DNA of 39,890 nucleotides from a virus, in IMG/VR virus record IMGVR_UViG_3300031857_000481, positions 1 through 39,890 of that record; one strand, given 5' to 3'. The notes beneath the pieces were generated by a model, which had not been told where the DNA came from, made no database searches, and saw only the letters and a program-made list of their open reading frames with translations. This document shows, piece after piece, positions 14,530 through 21,725 of this stretch. A program made the position numbers and the translations under genes. Position 1 is the stretch's first letter; each line of letters begins with the position of its first letter.

Positions 14530-15309
14530 ATGCCGAACACTAACTCACTCATCGTTTACGAAGGCCCCAGCACCATCGATGGCGCGCCTATCGTCGTGAT
14601 CCTCACGGGTCTGGATCAATCCAGCGCCAACGGGAAGACCGGTAACTTAGTCCAGTCTTTCATCATCCGCGCGGACGTTGAGCCCCATGATGCGCTGAAA
14701 ACCGGCGATGACGCTAGCGTCTGCGGTATGTGCCCGCACCGTCCCCTTATCGTGCGCATGCTGGCCAAGGCCGGCATCACGTCATCACCATGCTATGTGC
14801 GCGTTGGGGAATCCGTCCTATCAGTATTCCGCGCATACCGTCGCGGATCCTATGCGCGCGCATCATCGATCGCACAAGTAGCCGCAGCGCTGCGCGGGCG
14901 CCGTTTGCGTCTCGGCACCTATGGGGATCCCGCGGCCGCGCCTGTAGGTTTGTGGCAGCTACTGGTGTCCCTTGCATCGGGCCACGTCGGTTACACCCAC
15001 CAGTGGCAAGCGCACGGGTTCGACGCGCGCGCATGGTCCCCCCTTGTTATGGCATCGGCCGATAGCGCTGCCGAGGCTGCGCAAGCTACCGCCATGGGGC
15101 TGCGCTACTTCCGCGTGAGCATCGGGGTCGACCGTCAACCCCTCGAGGTGACATGCCCCGCCAGCGCTGAGGGCGGACGCAAAGCGCAATGCTCCGATTG
15201 CATGCTCTGCGGAGGCACCAGCAAGGCCGCGCGCAGCATCGTCATTGCCGACCACGCATCGGGGCATGAGAGCCGGGCGCGCGTGATTCCCCTTCACCTT
15301 GCCGCTTGA
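14530..15309 (+). CDS. Cys-rich conserved phage protein, DUF7227-like
   Basis: A 259-residue protein. I recognise the pattern SANGKTGNLVQSFIIR, VCGMCPHRPL near residue 70, CYVRVGESVLSVFRAYRRG near 90-110, and a C-terminal cluster CPAS, CSDCMLCGG, then IVIADH. I associate this with a family labelled DUF7227 in phages and plasmids; the label is from memory. Several Cys pairs plus His imply zinc binding or possibly a metal cluster. No catalytic fold is obvious. Start: ATG 14530 with AAGGGGA upstream, rather than an upstream in-frame codon overlapping the membrane peptide. It is the largest gene of the accessory block and probably its key player. Confidence 0.75.
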   Translation: MPNTNSLIVYEGPSTIDGAPIVVILTGLDQSSANGKTGNLVQSFIIRADVEPHDALKTGDDASVCGMCPHRPLIVRMLAKAGITSSPCYVRVGESVLSVFRAYRRGSYARASSIAQVAAALRGRRLRLGTYGDPAAAPVGLWQLLVSLASGHVGYTHQWQAHGFDARAWSPLVMASADSAAEAAQATAMGLRYFRVSIGVDRQPLEVTCPASAEGGRKAQCSDCMLCGGTSKAARSIVIADHASGHESRARVIPLHLAA

Positions 15310-15320
15310 ATGGACACGTT

Positions 15321-15518
15321 ATGGATCAGGATAGCCCTATCTGGCGCGCACCATGCGCAAATCACCCGGAATTGTCCGTCACGGTATCGCGCACCGTCAT
15401 CGGCACCTATCGGACATTGTTCCGTGACGATGATGCCGATGCGGTAATCGAAACCCGTATCTTCAATTCGGCCGATCGCGCGAACGACTATGCGCGCATG
15501 TTGATTGATCAGGATTAA
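15321..15518 (+). CDS. Small hypothetical protein (65 aa)
   Basis: A 65-residue protein (MDQDSPIWRAPCANHPELSV, IGTYRTLFRDDDADAVIETR, ADRANDYARMLIDQD). The alternation of strands and a final helix suggests a small alpha/beta domain. The ATG at 15321 has a weak GGA upstream; a TTG at 15306 is the alternative and would overlap the previous stop. Unknown family. Confidence 0.6.
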   Translation: MDQDSPIWRAPCANHPELSVTVSRTVIGTYRTLFRDDDADAVIETRIFNSADRANDYARMLIDQD

Positions 15519-15532
15519 TCGGAGAACCTATC

Positions 15533-15886
15533 ATGCCCTTCCCTGCTCGTTTCCCCGGCCGGTGCGCGCGCACCGGCGCCGCTATCCGCCCTGGTGACAC
15601 TATCGCATCCGCCGGCCGCGGCCGGTATACCCTAATTGGCCGGGCGCCCCGGCCGGCGCCGGAACCCGTCGACCCGGTCGACGCCGATATCGCGCTGACG
15701 GAGTCTATCGACCCCGGTACCGCGGCCGATGACCCCGATGCGGCCGCATCGGCCGGCCGCTATCTCCGTCAATCGATCGCGCGCGGAGTGTCCGATATCT
15801 GGCGCACGTCAACCGGGCGAGAGTACTACCGCAACCGCCGGGGGCTCTGCGAGGATGCCCCGTGCTGCGGCTGTTGCAATGCATAG
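15533..15886 (+). CDS. Cys-rich hypothetical protein
   Basis: A 117-residue protein. The N-terminus (RCARTGAAIRPGDTIASAGRG) looks like half of a zinc knuckle, the middle is Pro/Asp/Ala-rich, and the C-terminus GREYYRNRRGLCEDAPCCGCCNA is strongly Cys-rich. C-terminal CxxxxCCGCC segments of this kind occur in small phage proteins of unknown function. CGGAGAACCTATC precedes the ATG. The middle of the gene is a dense run of palindromic GC-rich words. Confidence 0.65.
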   Translation: MPFPARFPGRCARTGAAIRPGDTIASAGRGRYTLIGRAPRPAPEPVDPVDADIALTESIDPGTAADDPDAAASAGRYLRQSIARGVSDIWRTSTGREYYRNRRGLCEDAPCCGCCNA

Positions 15887-15896
15887 GGGGTTGACC

Positions 15897-16070
15897 ATGC
15901 AAACCGTAACCCTTCGAACGGGCGCGCGCGTGCTTGCGCGCATGGTAGCCGGTCATTTGTACGCCTACCATTACATGAGCCGCGCGCAAGCCGAAAAGCG
16001 CGCCGCGACGATACCGGGCGCCGTGGTGATTCGCCCGACCCGCAGCTACTTTGTGGCGGTGCCAGCATGA
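15897..16070 (+). CDS. Small basic hypothetical protein (57 aa)
   Basis: A 57-residue protein (MQTVTLRTGARVLARMVAGH, YHYMSRAQAEKRAA, IRPTRSYFVAVPA). I chose the ATG at 15897, ten bases after the preceding stop, over longer frames that overlap the Cys-rich gene. A short family of this type (AYHYMSRAQAEKRA) may exist in phages and plasmids but I cannot name it. Confidence 0.6.
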   Translation: MQTVTLRTGARVLARMVAGHLYAYHYMSRAQAEKRAATIPGAVVIRPTRSYFVAVPA

Positions 16071-16216
16071 GCGCCAGCAACCCCATGCACCCCGCCACCC
16101 CGCGCCCCGCCCCGTGGCCATTCCCGGCCAGGCTACCGGGCGCGGATCTGCCCCCCGACCCCCGGCGCCAGCCCGCGCCCCGTCAACCCCTGCCGGCCAC
16201 CCCGGCGCCCTTTTGA
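16067..16216 (+). CDS. Proline-rich peptide (49 aa)
   Basis: A 49-residue ORF starting in an ATGA overlap with the preceding gene and followed after 15 bases by the next gene with GGAGAACCAAC. About a third of residues are Pro (MSASNPMHPATPRPAPWPFP; RRQPAPRQPLPATPAPF). The composition could come from GC bias, but the coupling and exact fit between neighbours support translation. It would be unstructured. Confidence 0.5.
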   Translation: MSASNPMHPATPRPAPWPFPARLPGADLPPDPRRQPAPRQPLPATPAPF

Positions 16217-16231
16217 ATCAGGAGAACCAAC

Positions 16232-16672
16232 ATGAACAAACGCGAACGCGAGCGGCTTACCGCTCAGGAAAATACCCTTGTCTCTCTCGGCTTTACCGCC
16301 AGCGAAGCCGACACCCTGCGGCGCATCAGCCGCGCCCTGCGCCGCTGGCATGAATTGGAGTGTGGGACCGATGCGGGATGCATCGAACGCGACGATGCGA
16401 CGGGCAGACCCCGATTCATCAGCTACACCGGGCGGCGCTGGCCGGTGGCCGACCGTGAACGCGGCGCCCTGCGGCGCCTCGGGCGCATCGTCGGGCTGCG
16501 CAATACGCGCGTATGGGCCGCATCGGACGCGCACGCCGTGCACGTCCACGCCGTGCACCCTTACGTTCAAACGGACCCGCGCGGCGCGGCGCTTTACATC
16601 CTGCGCCCTGGTGACGTGCCGCAGGGGATCAAGCCGGAATCCTGTTACACCCGCGGCATTTGCGTCTACTAA
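16232..16672 (+). CDS. Conserved hypothetical phage/plasmid protein
   Basis: A 146-residue protein. N-terminal helices (RERERLTAQENTLVSLGF, ADTLRRISRALRRWHELECG) precede a C-terminal beta domain with VHPYVQTDPRGAALYILRPG and ending SCYTRGICVY. The QTDPRGxALYxLRPGD...YxRGIxVY ending is a pattern I know from many phage and plasmid proteins without a function. GGAGAACC precedes the ATG. Confidence 0.7.
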   Translation: MNKRERERLTAQENTLVSLGFTASEADTLRRISRALRRWHELECGTDAGCIERDDATGRPRFISYTGRRWPVADRERGALRRLGRIVGLRNTRVWAASDAHAVHVHAVHPYVQTDPRGAALYILRPGDVPQGIKPESCYTRGICVY

Positions 16673-16687
16673 TCGGAGACTGACACC

Positions 16688-17005
16688 ATGACAACCCTGA
16701 ACATCACCCGCCCCGACGGTACCCGCTCGGCCTACACCAACATCTCCCCCGCGGCCTGGGCTGCGGTGCAGGCCGTCAAGCCGCACCGCACTAGGTGGGC
16801 ACGCAGTGAAAAGCGCTTGTTTCCAAAACAGGCCATGAGCACTGCCGATTATGTGCGCCAGTACTTCGCGCTGAACACTGGCCGACGGGGCAAGATCACC
16901 GCATATGCGGATCATCTAAACCACCTGGCGCTGTTTCAGCCGCTGAATGAAAAGCCGTGGCACTGGGCGCCCGACACGGTGGAAATTGAAATGTTGGAGG
17001 GTTGA
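16688..17005 (+). CDS. Hypothetical protein (105 aa)
   Basis: A 105-residue protein: an N-terminal strand pair (TLNITRPDGTRSAY), a central charged helical segment (RSEKRLFPKQAMSTADYVRQ) and a C-terminus rich in Trp/Pro (PLNEKPWHWAPDTVEIEML). CGGAGAC precedes the ATG. No family recognised. Its stop is two bases from the next start. Confidence 0.62.
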   Translation: MTTLNITRPDGTRSAYTNISPAAWAAVQAVKPHRTRWARSEKRLFPKQAMSTADYVRQYFALNTGRRGKITAYADHLNHLALFQPLNEKPWHWAPDTVEIEMLEG

Positions 17006-17007
17006 CC

Positions 17008-17220
17008 GTGAACGACGACGACGACGACACCTACACCGACGATAGCCCGCCCGACACCCCGGACCCGTATGACCCCGGGCCGGACCCGTATGACCCCGGG
17101 CCGGACCCGTATGACCCCGGGCCGGACCCGGCCCTCGGCGTGCCGCATCCGGACCCCCGCGTGCGGGACCGCGCAGCCGACGCTGCGTTGGATCAATGGC
17201 TCAACCGGCGCGGCCTATGA
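17008..17220 (+). CDS. Asp/Pro repeat protein (70 aa)
   Basis: A very acidic 70-residue protein: a run of Asp after the start, then three PDPYDPG repeats, then a short helical C-terminus (RDRAADAALDQWLNRRGL). I chose the GTG at 17008 because GGAGGG stands six bases upstream; a TTG two codons earlier is the alternative. The repeats come from an exact 21-bp tandem repeat. The C-terminal helix is the only part likely to fold. Function unknown; DNA mimicry is conceivable from charge but unsupported. Confidence 0.6.
   Translation: MNDDDDDTYTDDSPPDTPDPYDPGPDPYDPGPDPYDPGPDPALGVPHPDPRVRDRAADAALDQWLNRRGL
17059..17130 (+). repeat. Three exact 21-bp tandem repeats
   Basis: Units at 17059-17079, 17080-17100 and 17101-17121 are identical, with a 9-base partial fourth copy to 17130. 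They encode PDPYDPG. Perfect identity suggests recent slippage expansion. Confidence 0.9.
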
Positions 17221-17279
17221 TCATTGCAGCCCTTGTCGCCCTCGCCGTTCTCGCGCTCGCGGTCCTGCTGGATCTGTAA
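17217..17279 (+). CDS. Tiny membrane peptide (20 aa)
   Basis: A 20-residue ORF whose ATG overlaps the preceding stop (ATGA). It is almost entirely Ala/Val/Leu/Ile (MIIAALVALAVLALAVLLDL), long enough for one membrane helix. It ends the accessory block, mirroring the 26-aa membrane peptide that opens it. The coupling is the main support. Confidence 0.5.
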   Translation: MIIAALVALAVLALAVLLDL

Positions 17280-17293
17280 CCCTTCCCTGAGTG

Positions 17294-17313
17294 CCCGCCT
17301 CCCGGCGGGTTTT
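17294..17313 (+). terminator. Rho-independent terminator 1
   Basis: CCCGCC (17294-17299), loop TCCC and GGCGGG (17304-17309) form a perfect 6-bp stem followed by TTTT. It lies 14 bases after the last plus-strand accessory gene. Confidence 0.75.
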
Positions 17314-17348
17314 GCGCCCCGACAGCTAACGCTGCCGGGGCGCCTTTT
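17314..17348 (+). terminator. Rho-independent terminator 2
   Basis: A longer stem begins GCGCCCCG (17314-17321) and closes with CGGGGCGC (17336-17343), with one mismatch inside and loop TAAC, followed by C and TTTT. It directly follows terminator 1 and touches the stop codon of the convergent primase gene, insulating the two opposed operons. Confidence 0.75.
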
Positions 17349-19681
17349 CATTTGACTAGCGATAGGCCACCGGCGGCGCCTGCCGCCAGCGCGTCGCGGG
17401 CCTCGGCCTTACTGCCGGTCCAGCCAGGCGCCGCGAAGATATGCGCCTTGGTCTTGTAGGTTTTGCTATGGCATAGCCCGAGATCCACCCAGCGAGCCTC
17501 CTGTAGCGCGTGAATCACCGCGGCGGGTATCACGCGGGTACCGGCGGGGGCGCGGGCCTGCACCAGATCGCAGAGCTTGCCCCACGGGGCGCCGACGACG
17601 GGCCGCGCGAACTCCCCGACCCGGTTGGACACTTCGGACAACAGCCAATCTTCCACAATCGACCGGGACGCCCCCGCCATCAGGGTTTTGGCCTCGGTTA
17701 GGGGCGGGGGCGCCCCAGGCGCGAACGCGGTCACATCACGCGCGTGCAGGTAAGCCGCGCACTGTTCAAACCCGCCGCCTTGCAGCCAGCCCCAAAACGC
17801 GCGGCCCTCGGCCTCGGTCATAGGTGCCGCGTCGGTCCACAGCACAAACCAGCGGCGATCATCGTAGCTCAAGCTGATGGCCCCACGCTCATTCGAGAAC
17901 GCGACGACAGAACACCGGTTCGGCGCCTCATACGGGTGCAGGCCCTTGCGCTCGATTACCAAGTGCTCAGGGGGCGCGGCGATGATGGATTTGAGGCGGT
18001 TTTCCAGCCCCCGCCGGTCGGACGCATCGGCCTGCCGCAGTTCGTTGATCACGACAACTTCAGCCTCCAGGTGATACCCCCACTGGGTTTGCAGCCTATC
18101 GTTTTCCAGCAGCGCGACGTTGGACCGGGATTCCCCGCCGACCGCCCAAAAGAACGGCGCCCAGGCCGAATCCTTCCCCGCGCCTTGCACGCCAGCGTGC
18201 AGGATCGCGTGATTGATCTTGACACGCGGGTGCTGGACTTTCCAGGCCATCACGTTCAGGACGTGCTCACGCTCAAGCCGGTTCGGTATGACCCGCTCCA
18301 AGTGCGCCAGCCACGGCAGCGGGACGACACTGGACGCGGGCGCTGCGGGCCGCGCGTCGCGCCAGCGGTTGACGAAGACCGAGCCGCTGCGCGACACCAG
18401 CATATCGTCGCCGGCGGCGTAGGTCATGCCGGCCACCGACCGGGCGCCGCAGGCGATGCGGTTCTCATCAAAATAGTATGACGCGGGGATCTGGCGGCGC
18501 TTGCCGGCCTGCGTCAGGTGGACGCTGAAGCACGGGACATGCCGATAGACCGCATCGAACACCCGGCGCGACAGTTCCCGCCGCTCGATCAGATCGAAGA
18601 AGCTATCGTCGGCCTCGACGTAGGCGTAGCGCGTGAACCACTCCTTCTGCGCCAGGCGCCCCGCCTCCTTCCGTTCGACCTCGGCCACCACGGCGGCGGC
18701 CTCGGCGGCCAGCGCGGGCGTCGGCACCAGGTGCGCCAGCGCCCCGCCCAGCGCAGCCGATAGCAGCTCCTCGCGCAGGCCGGGCCTGCGGCTGGGGCCG
18801 CCCTGCGAAGCCACCCAATCGAGGAACCGCTGGCTGTCCAGATCGAGGCAGTGCGAGTGCAGGCAGCAGAAGGCCCGCCCGCTGGGCAGGTAGCGGCCCT
18901 CGGGCGAGCCATCGGTATGCTGGTCGGCCTGCGGGCAATGCACGCCCATCCAGCCCTCGCTGTTGGGCCGGCTGTAGACCATCCCTTGGTCGGACAACCA
19001 GGCGGCCACGTCATCGCCGCCATCGTCGGCCAGGCGCAGCGGGCGTGGGCCCCCGCCATCGGTCGGCCCCGGGGTCACGCCCAGCGCGGCGCAGACCTCG
19101 GCCAGCGTGAACTCGCGGTCGGGGTGGAACTCCACCAGCCGCGAGGCGAACCCGTTGCGGCCAGGCTTCAGGTTGATCGACCCGGGCAGGCGGAAGTTTC
19201 TGACCGGGTTACAGGCGCCCGGGTCGGTGTAGCCCGCCGCGGCGATGGCCGTGATCGCCGCGGCGAAGTCGGCCTTCGGCGGCTGCTCGCTGAAGGCATA
19301 GCCCCACTGGTAATTGCCCTCGCTCGTCTCCATCACCCAGGTCGGCGGCAGCGGCGGCTGCTGGGACTTGGTGCCGATGTCGTCCAGCACCATCACCAGG
19401 ACGTACTCGCAGGCGGCGGCGCTGGCGGACGGCTTGCCATCCATGAACCGCTCGCTGATGAAGGACGCGGTGTTGCCGTACCAGGCTTCCCCCTTGCGCG
19501 GGCTGCGTGACGGCAGAAACGACGGCCACGTCGCTTTTATCGCCCCGTCCGCGTGGACTTGGATCTGGCCCTTGTCGTCCAGGCGCGGCACCTGCCGCAC
19601 GATCAGAGCCGTCTCGCCATCCTCGGCGGGCGCCAGGCTTGCGAACCACTGAACAAATTTGGTATAGTGTGCGTCGATCAA
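17348..19681 (-). CDS. Primase-helicase (DUF5906 type)
   Basis: A 777-residue replication protein. The N-terminal third looks like a primase-polymerase: YVLVMVLDDIGTK (Asp 100-101) and a RNFRLPGSINLK motif near 161-171. A zinc-binding segment follows (HCPQADQH at 248-255, CCLHSHC at 272-278). The C-terminal half is a DUF5906-type superfamily 3-like helicase with Walker A GVQGAGKDS at 497-505 and downstream VVVINELRQ and VIERKG. This resembles the primase-helicase-polymerase fusions of the NrS-1 type. The start is TTG, chosen because GAGGAG lies upstream and no in-frame ATG occurs before residue 80. It is the last gene of the replication operon. Confidence 0.85.
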   Translation of the reverse strand: MIDAHYTKFVQWFASLAPAEDGETALIVRQVPRLDDKGQIQVHADGAIKATWPSFLPSRSPRKGEAWYGNTASFISERFMDGKPSASAAACEYVLVMVLDDIGTKSQQPPLPPTWVMETSEGNYQWGYAFSEQPPKADFAAAITAIAAAGYTDPGACNPVRNFRLPGSINLKPGRNGFASRLVEFHPDREFTLAEVCAALGVTPGPTDGGGPRPLRLADDGGDDVAAWLSDQGMVYSRPNSEGWMGVHCPQADQHTDGSPEGRYLPSGRAFCCLHSHCLDLDSQRFLDWVASQGGPSRRPGLREELLSAALGGALAHLVPTPALAAEAAAVVAEVERKEAGRLAQKEWFTRYAYVEADDSFFDLIERRELSRRVFDAVYRHVPCFSVHLTQAGKRRQIPASYYFDENRIACGARSVAGMTYAAGDDMLVSRSGSVFVNRWRDARPAAPASSVVPLPWLAHLERVIPNRLEREHVLNVMAWKVQHPRVKINHAILHAGVQGAGKDSAWAPFFWAVGGESRSNVALLENDRLQTQWGYHLEAEVVVINELRQADASDRRGLENRLKSIIAAPPEHLVIERKGLHPYEAPNRCSVVAFSNERGAISLSYDDRRWFVLWTDAAPMTEAEGRAFWGWLQGGGFEQCAAYLHARDVTAFAPGAPPPLTEAKTLMAGASRSIVEDWLLSEVSNRVGEFARPVVGAPWGKLCDLVQARAPAGTRVIPAAVIHALQEARWVDLGLCHSKTYKTKAHIFAAPGWTGSKAEARDALAAGAAGGLSLVK

Positions 19682-19705
19682 GTTGGTTTCTCCTCAAGTT
19701 GCTTG

Positions 19706-19735
19706 CGCCCGGTGGCCCCCCCACCGGGCGTTTTT
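19706..19735 (+). terminator. Strong hairpin with T-run, plus-strand sense, between polymerase and primase
   Basis: CGCCCGGTGG (19706-19715), a loop of five C, CCACCGGGCG (19721-19730) and TTTTT. As RNA from the plus strand it is a textbook terminator, yet both neighbouring genes run on the minus strand, where the hairpin lacks a U-run. It may stop antisense transcripts, or act in the minus mRNA as a processing or stability hairpin. Confidence 0.65.
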
Positions 19736-19737
19736 GT

Positions 19738-21693
19738 TTACGAATACCGCGTGGCTGGGCTGCACTCATCCACCTTCAGCGGTAGGTCAGGGGCCCACGC
19801 TGGCGCCTCGCACATGATCTCGCGCATCCGCGCGGCCTTCGCGTCGAACTCACCCTCGGCGCACTCGACCAGAATTTCGTCGTGCGTGTGCGCGATCACG
19901 TCGAACCCCTCTTGATCGAGCCGACGCAGAGACAGACGCAAGATGTCATGCGCAGTTGCTTGGGTGATGTTTTCCGCTGCCGTCCCGACCCAGAGGCGCG
20001 CTCGGGGCCACTCCTTGGCGTCGGCTGCCGGCTTCCACGAAGCCTTGGCGTAGGATACGCCTTCCTCGTCGATTCTGGCAAACGGATAGCACAGCACTCG
20101 ACCACTCGGCAGGGCGTACCACAGATGCTGGCCGTCGAAGAGGTAGGTGCAGCGCGCCGCGTGGAACTCGTGGCCGGGATGCCGCAGCGCGCTCATGTAC
20201 GCGCTCTCCAGCCGCTGCCACATGCGAGGCGCCCAAGGGTTTGAGCGGCGCCACAGATCGACCATCCGCCGCGCATCCGCCTCCGTGATCACGATGCCGT
20301 AGATGCGGGCCATCGCCGAGAACGCGCCGACGCCGCCGGCAAACCCGCACGCGAGAACGGCCACCTTGGCTTGCTGACGCTGATCGGGCGTCACGTCCTG
20401 CACGTTGAACATCTTGCGCGCGACGGCGACGTACAAGTCCTCGCCGCGCCGGAAGATGTCGAGCGTCGCATCACCCTCGCCACTCAACCACGGCAGCACC
20501 CGCGCCTCGATGGCCGACCAGTCGTAATTGATGAAGACACGGCCAGGCGCGGCCATGAGCGACGGGCGTAGCATACTTTTCAGTACGCTATTCGTGGACG
20601 GGCCAAACGCCGGGACAATAGAGTGCCCTCGGACAATCGCCGTGCGCACAGTATCGGCGTTTTTGGCCGACTTGCGGACCATGTTGTGCAACTGGAGCCC
20701 GTAGCTGGCGGCCCTGCCTGTCGCCGCACCGCCTGCGAACACGAACGCGCCCCTGACGCGGTGGTCGTCCTCGTCGGCTAACTGCACCATCCGCTTGAAC
20801 TTCGCCACTGACGACGCCCAAAGCGCGTCCGCCGCCTCGATCACCTCCTGCACGTCCGCCGGCACCTCTTCCGGATCGTCGAACGCCAGCAGCGACGCCC
20901 GCACTGATTTGTCAATCGAGTCCTTGCTCTCGCCGTCCTTATGGACGACGCACAGCTTGCGCGCCTGCGGCCCGAGGCGCTCCAGCACCCAGGCGCGCAT
21001 CCGGGGCGAGCGCACGCTCGGCACGGCGCCGGCCGTCACCTCGACAACGCGGTGCTGAATCTCCTGCGACTCCACGTCGGCGTACCGCTGCGCCGCCTCG
21101 GCCAGCGGCACGTCCACCAGCACGCCGCGGTCGTTGATCCGTTCGTTGCAGTGGTAGTCGGCCAGCTCATCATTGGTCAGCGGGCGCATGGCCTTGCTGA
21201 TGGCCCGCATCGCCCGCACGTCCTGAGCGCAGTAGTCGAACAGGTCGGCCAGATCCTGCTCGGTGTGCTTGAACGGTGGGCAGCAGCACTTGCGCACCAG
21301 CGCCGCGCCCTTGTGATCTTTGCGCATGTCAGCGCCAGCGAAGCGACCTACGTCCTCCAGCCCGCCCGGGGCGCAGTTGGCGCGGGCCTGGGTGGCGGTG
21401 CAGTAGAACTGCTCCAGCCGCGGCGTGACGATGTTGAAGTCCGGCCCCAGCACATACGTCCAGATCAGGCGCTCGAAAGCGGCGTTGTGGGCGTAGATCA
21501 TTGCGCCGTGCTGCACCGCGTCGTACACCTGATGCGGGAACGGCTGATCCGGCGTCCAGACGCTCACCTCACCATCGTTGATGGCCCAGGCCATGCACAG
21601 CACGCGGGTGGATGGGTCGCGGGCGTAGTTGTAGGCGCCGCGAGTGGGCAGGTCGCACTCGCTGGCGGACTCGAAGTCGATATAGATAGGCAT
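19738..21693 (-). CDS. DNA polymerase, family A
   Basis: A 651-residue phage replicative polymerase with proofreading domain. Exonuclease motifs: Asp 6/Glu 8 in YIDFES, NAAFERL near 70-76 and YCAQD with Asp 158. Polymerase motif A is NYDWSAIEAR (Asp 391, Glu 397), motif B RQQAKVAVLACGFAGG (Arg 439, Lys 443) and motif C HTHDE (Asp 605, Glu 606). All catalytic residues are present. The start must be at 21693 because exo motif I begins at residue 6, yet no Shine-Dalgarno sequence is present: the ATG directly follows a GC-rich hairpin and U-run. It lies in the operon nuclease, putative DNA-binding protein, polymerase, primase. Confidence 0.93.
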   Translation of the reverse strand: MPIYIDFESASECDLPTRGAYNYARDPSTRVLCMAWAINDGEVSVWTPDQPFPHQVYDAVQHGAMIYAHNAAFERLIWTYVLGPDFNIVTPRLEQFYCTATQARANCAPGGLEDVGRFAGADMRKDHKGAALVRKCCCPPFKHTEQDLADLFDYCAQDVRAMRAISKAMRPLTNDELADYHCNERINDRGVLVDVPLAEAAQRYADVESQEIQHRVVEVTAGAVPSVRSPRMRAWVLERLGPQARKLCVVHKDGESKDSIDKSVRASLLAFDDPEEVPADVQEVIEAADALWASSVAKFKRMVQLADEDDHRVRGAFVFAGGAATGRAASYGLQLHNMVRKSAKNADTVRTAIVRGHSIVPAFGPSTNSVLKSMLRPSLMAAPGRVFINYDWSAIEARVLPWLSGEGDATLDIFRRGEDLYVAVARKMFNVQDVTPDQRQQAKVAVLACGFAGGVGAFSAMARIYGIVITEADARRMVDLWRRSNPWAPRMWQRLESAYMSALRHPGHEFHAARCTYLFDGQHLWYALPSGRVLCYPFARIDEEGVSYAKASWKPAADAKEWPRARLWVGTAAENITQATAHDILRLSLRRLDQEGFDVIAHTHDEILVECAEGEFDAKAARMREIMCEAPAWAPDLPLKVDECSPATRYS

Positions 21694-21719
21694 AAAAAAG
21701 GCGGGGCCGAAGCCCCGCC
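21694..21719 (-). terminator. UUCG hairpin plus U-run abutting polymerase ATG
   Basis: On the minus strand GGCGGGGC, loop TTCG, GCCCCGCC (21719-21700) is followed by TTTTTT and then at once by ATG of the polymerase (21693-21691). It has all parts of an intrinsic terminator and sits between the upstream gene's stop and the polymerase start. It could partly end transcription or produce a processed mRNA end at the start codon. Confidence 0.75.
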
Positions 21720-21725
21720 CCCTGC

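Noticed and set aside
16133-16915. 260-aa minus-strand frame over the accessory block
   Set aside because: It covers two plus-strand genes that have good ribosome binding sites and recognisable C-terminal patterns; the antisense frame has neither.
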